NCBI GenBank assembly: GCA_902627735.1
Contig: CACOKI010000002.1
Location: forward strand, 1 to 64,000
DNA from: an uncultured Pelagibacteraceae bacterium
GTDB lineage: Bacteria > Pseudomonadota > Alphaproteobacteria > Pelagibacterales > Pelagibacteraceae
Reading direction: 5' to 3'
DNA: 64,000 bases
The number at the start of each line of letters is the position of its first letter. The stretch's first letter is position 1. Below the pieces are notes generated by a model. That model ran no database searches, was not told the origin of the DNA, and was given only the letters and a program-made list of their open reading frames with translations. Made by a program: the position numbers and the translations under genes. Of the stretch, positions 52,749 through 61,786 are shown in pieces.

Positions 52749-53777
52749 ATGTCTGAACCAGTAATCAAATGTGAAAATGTTTATAAAATCTTTGGCGCAA
52801 ATGCTCAAAAAATGCTCCAAGATTCTAATGGGAATGTTGACGCTAAAACTTTTCAAGAAAATGGATGTATTGTGGGAGTTAATAATGCTTCATTTGAAGT
52901 TTCTAAAGGTGAGATGTTGGTTGTAATGGGTTTATCTGGCTCAGGAAAATCAACTTTATTAAGATGTATTTCAAGATTAACTGATGCAACAGGTGGAAAA
53001 ATTTTTATAGAAGGTCAAGATTTATTACAATTAAACAACAAAGATCTCATTGATCTTAGACGAAATAAAATGGGAATGGTTTTTCAAAGTTTTGCTTTGC
53101 TTCCACACAAAACTGTAGTTGAGAATATAGCTTTTCCACTCCAAATTAAAGGAGTGAAAACTGAAGAAAGTATTAGTAAAGCAATGGACATGGTTAAGTT
53201 GGTCGGACTTGACGGAAGAGAAAATTATTTCCCAAGAGAATTATCAGGAGGACAACAACAAAGAGTTGGTATTGCAAGATCGTTAGCAGTTGAACCTGAT
53301 ATATGGTTTTTAGATGAACCTTTTTCTGCTTTAGATCCATTAATTAGAAAAGAAATGCAAGATGAGTTTTTAAGACTTCAAGAAAAGTTACAAAAAACAA
53401 TCATGTTTATTACTCATGACTTTGATGAAGCTTTAAAACTTGCAGATCGTATTGCAATTATGAAAGATGGTATTATTGAGCAGTTGGATACTCCAGCTAA
53501 TATCGTTTTAAATCCGGCTACTGAGTATGTAAGAAAGTTCACTGAGGAAGTACCTAGAGAAAAAGTTTTATTAATAGAAGATGTTATGGATAAATCTAAA
53601 GACAACTTAGGTGATTTAAAAGTTTCGAAAGATGAAATTATAGAAAATGTTGCTGAAAAAATTCTTACTCAAGAAAAATCAGTAGCAGTGGTGGATAGCA
53701 ATAAAAATATTATTGGTTCTATCAACCCAGCTAAAATAATCAACACAGTTTTTGGGGGAAGAAAAAATAATAATTGA
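52749..53777 (+). CDS. opuAA: glycine betaine ABC transporter ATP-binding protein OpuAA
   Basis: A 342-residue ProV/OpuAA-type ATPase. Walker A GLSGSGKST (about 59-67), Q-loop VFQSFALLPHKTV, signature LSGGQQQRVGIARSL, Walker B WFLDEPFSALDP and switch His in FITHDFDEALK are intact. After about residue 260 is a shortened region ending in one CBS-like unit (SVAVVDSNKNIIGSINPAKI); full OpuAA has two CBS domains that sense ionic strength, so osmotic gating may be reduced. It starts 65 bases after the previous gene and is followed two bases later by opuAB. Confidence 0.9.
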   Translation: MSEPVIKCENVYKIFGANAQKMLQDSNGNVDAKTFQENGCIVGVNNASFEVSKGEMLVVMGLSGSGKSTLLRCISRLTDATGGKIFIEGQDLLQLNNKDLIDLRRNKMGMVFQSFALLPHKTVVENIAFPLQIKGVKTEESISKAMDMVKLVGLDGRENYFPRELSGGQQQRVGIARSLAVEPDIWFLDEPFSALDPLIRKEMQDEFLRLQEKLQKTIMFITHDFDEALKLADRIAIMKDGIIEQLDTPANIVLNPATEYVRKFTEEVPREKVLLIEDVMDKSKDNLGDLKVSKDEIIENVAEKILTQEKSVAVVDSNKNIIGSINPAKIINTVFGGRKNNN

Positions 53778-53779
53778 TT

Positions 53780-55933
53780 ATGGAACTTTTAAAGAAATAT
53801 CCCAAAACATTTCAATGGTTATTTTTATTAGTTGTATTTTTTGCTTTGTGTTTTGCAATCGAAGTTCCTGAAACATATAAATTTATTAGAGGTCAAGCAG
53901 AATTTGTAAAAGATCCCAATCAGAGTAGCTATGTATTTTTAGGTAAAGAAGTAAGATACTATGCTTTTGATGTTTTTTGGAGATTACCTCCATTGCTTGG
54001 ATGGCTACCTATTTGGATAAACGACTCTTTATTTTTTCTAATGAATGAATGGATGCCAATTGAAGTTTGGAATGAAGATACTCAAGAATTTAAAAGTCGT
54101 CCGATAGTTTTACAAATAAGTAGAAATTTAACAGCATTCATGACTTTTCTAATACAGTTAATCAGAGAAATTTTGTTAGGAGGTCTTGAAACTATAGTGG
54201 CTTTTACCAGTTGGGATTGGATAGATAAAAATTCTTGGGCAGAGTTGCCAGGATTACCATGGACAATTGTTGCAGCAGGTGCAGCATTACTTTCTTATAA
54301 ACTTAGTGGTAAAGGTTTGGCTTTATTCGCAGGGTTGACCATGGTTTATATTTCTGTCTTTGGTCAATGGAAACCATCAATGCAGACTCTTTCATTTATA
54401 TTGGTTGCAGCACCGTTGTCTTTTATTTTTGGTTTAGGCTTAGGAATTGCAGCATTTAAAAGTAAACGAGTTGAAAAAGCTTTATATCCAATATTGTTAG
54501 TAATGCAGACAATGCCACAATACGCAGTATTGGTTCCTGCATTAGTTCTTTTTGGTGTTGGTGATCATGCTGCAGTAATAATAACTATGGTTGTAGCTGT
54601 ACCACCAATGATATTATTGACTATACTAGGCTTAAGAGCTGTACCACCAGAAGTTATTGAAGCTGGTAGAATGAGTGGATGTAACAATTTTCAATTAATG
54701 TTTAAAGTATTAATCCCAACTGCAAGAAGAGATATCTTAATTGGAGTTAACCAAGTTATCATGGTTTGTTTTTCAATGGCAGTTATTTCAGCTTTTATTG
54801 GTGCAAAAGGTTTAGGATTCAATTTATTATTAGCATTAAACCAGTTAAATATTGGATTAGCACTAGAGGCAGGATTATGTATTAGTTTAATTGCAATTTT
54901 ATTAGACAAGATGTCATTGGCTTGGGCAAATAAACAAGAAGATTATTTTGGCAACTTAACGTTTTTCCAAAGAAATAAAAATTTACTATTTTTTGCAGTA
55001 ACAGTAGTGGTTGGAATAATACTTGCTTATATCGGAACATTTTTGTTCAAAGGTTCATTCAATTATTTGTTTGAGATTCCGCACAATAAAGGAATATCAA
55101 CTGCTGATTTCTGGAATAAAGGAGTTGATTGGATTTTTGATACTTTCTTTGTATATATCAAGGCATTCAATACTTGGTTAATTAAAGAAGTGCTTCAACC
55201 AATGAGAGCGCTGTATTTAAGAATGCCAGCAATAGCTACAATAGTTTTAGTTGTTGGTGCAGGATATTTAATTGGTGGGTTACGTTCTGCTTTGGTTGTT
55301 TGTGCTCTAACTTTATTTATCGCATTTAGTCCGTGGTGGGATAGAGCGTTAGTTACAGCATATATGGCAACTTTTGGTGTGGTTGTTTCTTGTATTATTG
55401 GATTTACTGTTGGAACTTTATGTTTTCAAAATAAGCATTCGGCAAACTTTATGTTGGGTGTATGCGATATTTTTCAAACATTCCCATCTTTTGTATATTT
55501 GATACCTGTCATGATGTTGTTTGGTATAACTGATACATCAGTATTAATTGCTGTAATAGTTTACGCAACAATACCAGCAACAAGATATACAATTGAAGGA
55601 CTTAGAAGTGTTCCAGCTGGTTTACATGACGCAGCAACGATGTCAGGTGTAAATAAATTTCAAAGATTAACAAAAATAGAATTTCCTTTAGCATTCCCAC
55701 ATATGATGCTAGGAATAAATCAAACAATCGTATTTGCTTTATTTATGGTAATCATTGGAGCATTCATTGGTACAGAAGATTTAGGCCAATATATTTTAAA
55801 AGCATTATCAGATAAAAAGGGTGCAGGTATAGGATTAACACTTGGTATATGCGTAGCCTTCATAGCTTTGATATTTGATAATTTAATAAGAGCCTATGTT
55901 CAAAAAAGAAAAAAACACCTAGGGATTGATTAA
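53780..55933 (+). CDS. opuAB: fused double glycine betaine ABC permease OpuAB
   Basis: A 717-residue permease made of two OpuAB/ProW-like units in one chain, each with the coupling loop: LRAVPPEVIEAGRMSGCNNFQ (near residue 300) and LRSVPAGLHDAATMSGVNKFQ (near residue 620). A single ProW is about 350 residues and acts as a homodimer; here both halves are tethered. Preceding each unit is a soluble region of about 100 residues. ATG 53780 is used; TTG 53774 would overlap the opuAA stop. It converges with tmm, leaving seven bases. Confidence 0.87.
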   Translation: MELLKKYPKTFQWLFLLVVFFALCFAIEVPETYKFIRGQAEFVKDPNQSSYVFLGKEVRYYAFDVFWRLPPLLGWLPIWINDSLFFLMNEWMPIEVWNEDTQEFKSRPIVLQISRNLTAFMTFLIQLIREILLGGLETIVAFTSWDWIDKNSWAELPGLPWTIVAAGAALLSYKLSGKGLALFAGLTMVYISVFGQWKPSMQTLSFILVAAPLSFIFGLGLGIAAFKSKRVEKALYPILLVMQTMPQYAVLVPALVLFGVGDHAAVIITMVVAVPPMILLTILGLRAVPPEVIEAGRMSGCNNFQLMFKVLIPTARRDILIGVNQVIMVCFSMAVISAFIGAKGLGFNLLLALNQLNIGLALEAGLCISLIAILLDKMSLAWANKQEDYFGNLTFFQRNKNLLFFAVTVVVGIILAYIGTFLFKGSFNYLFEIPHNKGISTADFWNKGVDWIFDTFFVYIKAFNTWLIKEVLQPMRALYLRMPAIATIVLVVGAGYLIGGLRSALVVCALTLFIAFSPWWDRALVTAYMATFGVVVSCIIGFTVGTLCFQNKHSANFMLGVCDIFQTFPSFVYLIPVMMLFGITDTSVLIAVIVYATIPATRYTIEGLRSVPAGLHDAATMSGVNKFQRLTKIEFPLAFPHMMLGINQTIVFALFMVIIGAFIGTEDLGQYILKALSDKKGAGIGLTLGICVAFIALIFDNLIRAYVQKRKKHLGID

Positions 55934-55940
55934 TTCTAAT

Positions 55941-57272
55941 TTATTTATCTAAAAAAGTTTTTAATGAATCATCCATAGCGGTTGCCCATGGAGTATGATG
56001 AATTGGTGCAACAGATCCTGTCACAGGTGAAGAAAAAGATTTGTTTCTATAAGTTAAAATATCCTCAACTTTATGATGTTCCCATTCTTTAAAATGTTTT
56101 CTTATCAATTCAAAATCTATTTTTGGATAATCTGACATTTCATGGAGCTCTTTTGTGTACTCTGTTTGAAAATCGATCATTTGATCTGGATTTTCTAATT
56201 TTTCCTCCATAGCAACCCATTTATTAATATCAGTTTCAATTTCTTTATCATTTGGAATCTTTATTTTATTCATTATCACATCTCTTGCATACCAAGCCTG
56301 ACAATCAAACATGTTAAATGTATGAAATTGATCTTGCATACCAAGGTATAAAAGTTTGTGATTATCTTGCCAAACAACACCTTTGTATAGTTTTGGTGGA
56401 TAAAGTCTGTTTCTAGTTTTTAATTGTAGACTTTCTTCTAAAAAAGGAAAATGATGAAGATAACCAGTACATAAAATTACAACATCTGCTTCTTGTTCTG
56501 TACCATCTTTAAAAATTGCTTTTTTTCCATCTAATCTATCTAAGTAATGAACTTCCTTCATTCCTTTTGGCCATTTAAATCCCATTGGATTATGTCTATA
56601 TCCAATAGTTACACTTTTAGCGCCATATTTATTACATTGAAGGGCCACATCTTCAGCAGAATAGCTGCTTCCTAAAACAATTACATCTTTATTTCTAAAT
56701 TCCTCTGCATCTCTAAAATCATGAGAGTGCATAATTCTTCCAGGAAAAGAATTCATTCCTTTATATTCTGGGATGAAGGGAACTGAAAAATGTCCAGTTG
56801 AAACTACTACAAAATCAAAATTGTCTTTTAATACTTTATCGTTAACTTTATCTTGATAACTTACTTCAAATTTATCATTTTTATAAATTGTATTTACCAC
56901 TCTAGTATTGAATTTGATTTTACTTTTCATATTTCCTTTATTGACTCTTCCAATAATATAGTCATACAAAACTGCCCTAGGAGGAAAAGATGGTATAGGT
57001 TTTCCAAAATGCTCATCAAATGAATAATCCGCAAACTCTAAACATTCTTTTGGTCCGTTAGACCAAAGATATCTGTACATGCTATTATGAACTGGATCTC
57101 CATATTGATCTGAACCAGTTCTCCAATTATAATTCCATAATCCTCCCCAATCTTCTTGTTTTTCAAAACAAACAATCTCTGGGATTTTCTCACCATTTTT
57201 TTCAGCTAATTCAAAAGATCTGAGCATAGACAAACCACATGGTCCAGCCCCAATTATTGCAACTTTTGTCAT
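55941..57272 (-). CDS. tmm: trimethylamine monooxygenase, bacterial FMO
   Basis: A 443-residue flavin-containing monooxygenase that oxidises trimethylamine to its N-oxide. FAD motif GAGPCG (8-13), FMO signature FPGRIMHSHDF (176-186), NADPH motif GSSYSAED (201-208) and a late CTGYLHHF. Long stretches such as RYLWSNGPKECLEFADY, SSYSAED and NMFDCQAWYARDVIM agree with what I recall of Methylophaga and marine Tmm. It converges on opuAB and diverges from glpK; an upstream minus-strand TTGCAA, 18 bases, TAAAAT is a candidate promoter. It places TMA oxidation beside betaine uptake. Confidence 0.92.
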   Translation of the reverse strand: MTKVAIIGAGPCGLSMLRSFELAEKNGEKIPEIVCFEKQEDWGGLWNYNWRTGSDQYGDPVHNSMYRYLWSNGPKECLEFADYSFDEHFGKPIPSFPPRAVLYDYIIGRVNKGNMKSKIKFNTRVVNTIYKNDKFEVSYQDKVNDKVLKDNFDFVVVSTGHFSVPFIPEYKGMNSFPGRIMHSHDFRDAEEFRNKDVIVLGSSYSAEDVALQCNKYGAKSVTIGYRHNPMGFKWPKGMKEVHYLDRLDGKKAIFKDGTEQEADVVILCTGYLHHFPFLEESLQLKTRNRLYPPKLYKGVVWQDNHKLLYLGMQDQFHTFNMFDCQAWYARDVIMNKIKIPNDKEIETDINKWVAMEEKLENPDQMIDFQTEYTKELHEMSDYPKIDFELIRKHFKEWEHHKVEDILTYRNKSFSSPVTGSVAPIHHTPWATAMDDSLKTFLDK

Positions 57273-57352
57273 TTATTTATTAACAATTTTAAAATTTTAT
57301 AAAAGCATTTTACTAACAAATTATTAAAAATTGCAATAAAATAAATTTTAAT

Positions 57353-58834
57353 ATGAAAAAATTTATAATTTCAATTGATCAAGGAACTACTTCTAGTAGA
57401 GCTGTATTATTTGATCTTAAAGGTAAACCAATATTTATTTCACAATTAGAATTTACACAATACTTCCCAAAGGACGGTTGGGTTGAACATAATCCAGAGG
57501 AAATTTGGTCAACAACAAAAAAAGTATTAATAAATGTAATTAAAAAAAGCAAAAGTTTAAAGGGTAAAATCTTAACAATAGGTATAACTAATCAAAGAGA
57601 AACAACCATTCTTTGGGATAAACATACAGGCAAACCAGTTTACAATGCAATCGTATGGCAAGATAGAAGAGCAGTTGAATACTGTAATAAACTTATCAAA
57701 CAAAAAAAAGAAACAATTATTTATAATAAAACAGGCTTGTTAATCGATGCATACTTTTCTGCAACAAAAATTAAATGGATAATAGACAATGTTTCTAAGG
57801 CTAAAAAATTATTAAAACAAAAAAGACTTTTATTTGGCACTGTAGATTGTTTTTTGTTATGGAGACTTACAGGAGGCACAAATCATTCAACAGATGCAAC
57901 AAATGCTAGCCGTACAATGTTATTTAATATTGTAAATAATAAATGGGATAAACAGATCCTAGATATACTAAAAATACCTGAACATATATTACCTGAAGTT
58001 AAAGATTGTTCAGATGATTTTGGTCACACTGATCCTAAGATTACAGGAGAGTCTTTTTCGATTACTGGTATGGTTGGTGATCAACAATCTGCAACGATAG
58101 GACAGTGTTGTTTTGAGCCAGGATCATTAAAAAGCACTTATGGCACTGGAGCATTTGTTTTATTAAATACTGGAAATAAAGTCATTTATTCTAAAAATAG
58201 ACTTTTAACTACAATCGGTTACAGAGTAGATGGAAAAACCACTTATGCTTTGGAAGGTTCAATATTTGTTGCAGGAGCAGGGGTTCAATGGTTAAGAGAT
58301 AAAATTAATTTTATTAAAAAAGCATCTGATACAGAAAAAATTCTTAAAAGTCTTGAGACAAATAAAGGTATTTATTTGGTACCAGCGTTTACAGGTTTAG
58401 GAACTCCATATTGGAACGCAAAATCAAGAGGGGTGTTGAGTGGATTAACAAGAGATACTGGAATTAAAGAAATTGTAAGAGCAACAGTAGAGTCAGTTGC
58501 TTATCAAACTTATGATTTATTTGAGGCAATGAAAAATGATGGTTTGAGACCTAAGATAGTTAGAGTAGATGGTGGTATGGTAAAAAATAATTGGTTTTCT
58601 CAATTTCTGAGCGATATTGTTAATGTGAAAGTTTTGAGACCAAAAGTAGACGAGACAACTGCACTTGGAGCTGCATTTATGGCAGGACTTAAAATTGGAG
58701 TTTATAAATCTTTAAAAGATATTTCAAAAAATTGGTCGTTAGATAAAAAATTTTCTCCACGAATGAAAAAATCAAAAAGAAAATTAAACGTTCAAGGTTG
58801 GGGAAAGGCTATAAAACGAAGCCTAATCACTTAG
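57353..58834 (+). CDS. glpK: glycerol kinase
   Basis: A 493-residue FGGY-family kinase forming glycerol 3-phosphate. Start ISIDQGTTSSRAVLFD (phosphate 1), VWQDRRAVEYCNKL, GDQQSATIGQCCFEPGSLKSTYGTG (phosphate 2), LTRDTGIKEIVRATVESVAYQT and RVDGGMVKNNWFSQF (adenosine site) are diagnostic. The length equals E. coli GlpK. It precedes a complete-looking glycerol-type ABC importer, so imported glycerol can be phosphorylated directly. Confidence 0.97.
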   Translation: MKKFIISIDQGTTSSRAVLFDLKGKPIFISQLEFTQYFPKDGWVEHNPEEIWSTTKKVLINVIKKSKSLKGKILTIGITNQRETTILWDKHTGKPVYNAIVWQDRRAVEYCNKLIKQKKETIIYNKTGLLIDAYFSATKIKWIIDNVSKAKKLLKQKRLLFGTVDCFLLWRLTGGTNHSTDATNASRTMLFNIVNNKWDKQILDILKIPEHILPEVKDCSDDFGHTDPKITGESFSITGMVGDQQSATIGQCCFEPGSLKSTYGTGAFVLLNTGNKVIYSKNRLLTTIGYRVDGKTTYALEGSIFVAGAGVQWLRDKINFIKKASDTEKILKSLETNKGIYLVPAFTGLGTPYWNAKSRGVLSGLTRDTGIKEIVRATVESVAYQTYDLFEAMKNDGLRPKIVRVDGGMVKNNWFSQFLSDIVNVKVLRPKVDETTALGAAFMAGLKIGVYKSLKDISKNWSLDKKFSPRMKKSKRKLNVQGWGKAIKRSLIT

Positions 58835-58927
58835 TTCAACTAAAAAGTGAAAACAATTTTAACTCTTTACACGAGTATTAAATTCTTGTTAGACTTTATT
58901 TTTAAAACACAAACAAGGGGAAAAATA

Positions 58928-60646
58928 ATGCTAAATAAAATAAATAAGATCCTTGCTTTTGTAGTTACATTCTCAATATTTGTTACATCTTCTTATGCTG
59001 ATGCTATTAAGAAGTATGCAACAGGTGAGTTTAGTCTTTCTACTTTATCGGAGAAAGAAAGAATTAAGGAACTAAAATGGTTTCAAAAAGCTGCAAAGCC
59101 TTTTAAAGGAATGGAAATAAATGTCCTTTCTGAAACAATTCCTACTCACGAATATGAGTCTAAAACACTAACAAAAGCATTTGAAGAAATAACAGGAATA
59201 AAAGTAAATCACCAACTTTTAGGAGAAGGTGAGGTTGTTCAAGCTGTTCAAACACAAATGCAAACTGGAAGAAACTTGTATGATGCTTACATAAATGATT
59301 CTGATTTAATTGGTACTCACTCAAGACTTCAACTTGCTGTAAATTTAACAGACTGGATGGCTGGTGAAGGTAAAAAAGTAACTTTACCAACACTAGACGT
59401 TGATGATTTTATTGGTAAATCATTTACAACAGGTCCAGATGGAAAACTTTATCAGTTACCTGATCAACAGTTTGCTAATCTTTATTGGTTTAGAAAAGAT
59501 TGGTTTGATAAACCTGAAATCAAAAAAGGTTTTAAAGCTAAATATGGTTATGATTTAGGTGTACCAGTTAATTGGTCTGCATATGAAGATATCGCTGAAT
59601 ATTTTACAAATGATGTAAAAAATATTGATGGCGTGAGAGTTTATGGACACATGGACTATGGTAAAAGAGCTCCTGACTTAGGTTGGAGAATGACTGATGC
59701 ATGGTTATCTATGGCTGGTGCAGGTTCTGTTGGAAAACCAAATGGTGTTCCAGTTGATGAATGGGGTATCAGAATGGAAAAAGGCACATGTAATCCAGTT
59801 GGAGCAGATGTAGCTAGAGGTGGAGCTGCAAATGGTCCAGCGGCAGTGTATGCAATCAGAAAATGGGATGAATGGTTAAGAGCTTATGCTCCTCCAGGTG
59901 CTGCAAGTATGGACTTTTATCAGTCTCTACCAGCATTATCATCTGGTAACGTTGCTCAGCAAATATTCTGGTATACAGCGTTTACTGCATCGATGGTTGC
60001 TCCGAAGAGTTCAGGTAATAAAACAGTTGATGACAATGGAAATCCTTTATGGAGAATGGGTCCATCACCAAAGGGACCTTATTGGGATGAAGGTATGAAG
60101 CTTGGTTATCAAGATGCTGGTTCATGGACTTTGTTTAAGTCTACTCCAGTTGATAGAAGAAAAGCTGCATGGTTATATGCTCAATTCGTTGTATCAAAAA
60201 CTGTATCTCTAAAGAAAAGTCATGTTGGTTTAACTATTATAAGAGATAGTGATATCAATCATAAATCTTTCACTGAGAGAGCTCCAAAATTAGGTGGATT
60301 AGTAGAATTTTACAGATCGCCTAACAGAGTATTATGGTCACCAACAGGTATAAATGTTCCGGATTATCCGAAACTTGCTCAAATCTGGTGGCAACAAATT
60401 GGAGATGTAAACTCAGGTGCGTTTAGTCCACAAGAAGCGATGGATCGTCTTGCTGAAGAGATGAACTTAGTAATGTCACGTATGGAAGCTGCTGATAAAG
60501 CAAACAATACATATGGTGGATGTGGTCCAAGATTATCTAAGCCGAAAGGTGCAGATTATTGGTTAGGTCAACCAGGATCACCAAAAGCTAAGCGTAACGA
60601 GAAACCACAAGGTAAAACAGTTCCTTACGAAAAAGCTTGGAACTAA
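58928..60646 (+). CDS. glpV: GlpV-like glycerol ABC transporter substrate-binding protein
   Basis: A 572-residue periplasmic binding protein, large for its class, as are GlpV proteins of rhizobia. Signal peptide about 1-24 (SSYA-DA). The mature part has MEINVLSETIPTHEYESKTL, NLYDAYINDSDLIGTH, VPVNWSAYEDIAEYF, DAWLSMAGAG and GMKLGYQDAGSWTLFKSTP. Gene order glpK-SBP-ATPase-ATPase-permease-permease matches the glpVSTPQ glycerol operon. A longer frame from 58847 has an implausible N-terminus; ATG 58928 follows AAGGGGAA. Weak TTTACA (58866-58871), 18 bases, TAGACT may be its promoter. Confidence 0.8.
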   Translation: MLNKINKILAFVVTFSIFVTSSYADAIKKYATGEFSLSTLSEKERIKELKWFQKAAKPFKGMEINVLSETIPTHEYESKTLTKAFEEITGIKVNHQLLGEGEVVQAVQTQMQTGRNLYDAYINDSDLIGTHSRLQLAVNLTDWMAGEGKKVTLPTLDVDDFIGKSFTTGPDGKLYQLPDQQFANLYWFRKDWFDKPEIKKGFKAKYGYDLGVPVNWSAYEDIAEYFTNDVKNIDGVRVYGHMDYGKRAPDLGWRMTDAWLSMAGAGSVGKPNGVPVDEWGIRMEKGTCNPVGADVARGGAANGPAAVYAIRKWDEWLRAYAPPGAASMDFYQSLPALSSGNVAQQIFWYTAFTASMVAPKSSGNKTVDDNGNPLWRMGPSPKGPYWDEGMKLGYQDAGSWTLFKSTPVDRRKAAWLYAQFVVSKTVSLKKSHVGLTIIRDSDINHKSFTERAPKLGGLVEFYRSPNRVLWSPTGINVPDYPKLAQIWWQQIGDVNSGAFSPQEAMDRLAEEMNLVMSRMEAADKANNTYGGCGPRLSKPKGADYWLGQPGSPKAKRNEKPQGKTVPYEKAWN

Positions 60647-60670
60647 TTTTATTTTGTAAAAAATCTATTA

Positions 60671-60707
60671 ATAAAGAGGGGTATAAAAGCCCCTCTTTAT
60701 TTTTTTA
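60671..60707 (+). terminator. intrinsic terminator/attenuator after glpV
   Basis: ATAAAGAGGGG (60671-60681) pairs perfectly with CCCCTCTTTAT (60690-60700) around eight bases, followed by a T run to 60707. It lies between the binding protein gene and glpS (start 60722), parallel to the hairpin after potD. Confidence 0.88.
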
Positions 60708-60721
60708 ATCAAAAAAAATTT

Positions 60722-61786
60722 ATGAGTCTAGAACTTAAAGGAATAGAGAAAAAAATTGGAGAAGAGACTCATATTTATACCACAGATCTTAAATTCGAAA
60801 AAAATACAATCAATGTTTTGTTAGGCTCAACATTAGCAGGCAAGACAACTCTAATGCAAATAATGGCTGGTTTAGACAAACCTACAAAAGGTGAAATTTG
60901 GTTCAATGATCAAAACGTAACTGGAGTAAAAGTTCAAAAACGAAATGTATCAATGGTCTATCAACAGTTTATAAATTACCCAAATTTTACAGTTAAAGAA
61001 AACATTGCATCTCCACTAAAAATTACTGGAATAGATAATCAAGAAATAGATCAAAGAGTTAGTAAAGTAGCTGATTTATTAAAATTAACTCCAATGCTTG
61101 ATAAAAAGCCAAATGAGTTATCGGGAGGTCAACAACAAAGAACAGCTTTAGCAAGAGCTTTGGTAAAAGACTCAGATTTAATTCTGTTAGATGAGCCTTT
61201 AGCTAATTTAGATTTTAAATTAAGAGAGGAACTTAGAGAAGAATTACCAAAATTATTCAAAGATAGAGACTGTATAGTTGTGTATGCAACAACTGAACCA
61301 TCTGACGCTTTATTGATTGGAGGTTACACAGCCACTTTATTAGAGGGAAAAGTTATTCAGCACGGTAAAACTCTGGAAGTTTATAATAAACCAAACAACT
61401 TAGACTCTGCAAAAGTATTCAGTGATCCTCCTATGAATATTGCAAATATAAATAAGAAAGGGGAAATTTGCTCCCTATTAGCTGACAATGTGACTTGGAA
61501 AACAAACTTAAATTTAAGAGATGGGAACTACAAAGTTGGTATTAGACCACACAATATTACAACATATAAAGAGGGAAAAAATTCAATTGAAATTAGTGGG
61601 AAAGTTTTAATTTCTGAATTAAGTGGATCTGAAAGTATGATTCATTTTACTAACGGAGATTTGAACTGGGTATCATTATCTGAAGGTATTCATCAAAAGG
61701 ATGTTGGAGAAGAAACAAAATTATTCATGAATTCTGATGAGTTCTTGTATTTTGATAACAACGATAGATTGGTAGGCAATGTCTAA
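60722..61786 (+). CDS. glpS: GlpS-like ABC ATPase with Thr in place of switch His
   Basis: A 354-residue importer ATPase with a TOBE-like C-terminal domain (VGIRPHNITTYKEG). Walker A GSTLAGKT is at 35-42, signature LSGGQ at 133-137 and Walker B LILLDEPLANLD is intact with its Glu. The H-loop, normally VTHDQ..A, reads VVYATTEPSDALL: the switch His is Thr191. Catalysis at its own ATP site should be impaired. It pairs with GlpT, whose signature is lost, so the two sites differ. Start at ATG 60722, overlap with glpT eight bases. Confidence 0.83.
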   Translation: MSLELKGIEKKIGEETHIYTTDLKFEKNTINVLLGSTLAGKTTLMQIMAGLDKPTKGEIWFNDQNVTGVKVQKRNVSMVYQQFINYPNFTVKENIASPLKITGIDNQEIDQRVSKVADLLKLTPMLDKKPNELSGGQQQRTALARALVKDSDLILLDEPLANLDFKLREELREELPKLFKDRDCIVVYATTEPSDALLIGGYTATLLEGKVIQHGKTLEVYNKPNNLDSAKVFSDPPMNIANINKKGEICSLLADNVTWKTNLNLRDGNYKVGIRPHNITTYKEGKNSIEISGKVLISELSGSESMIHFTNGDLNWVSLSEGIHQKDVGEETKLFMNSDEFLYFDNNDRLVGNV

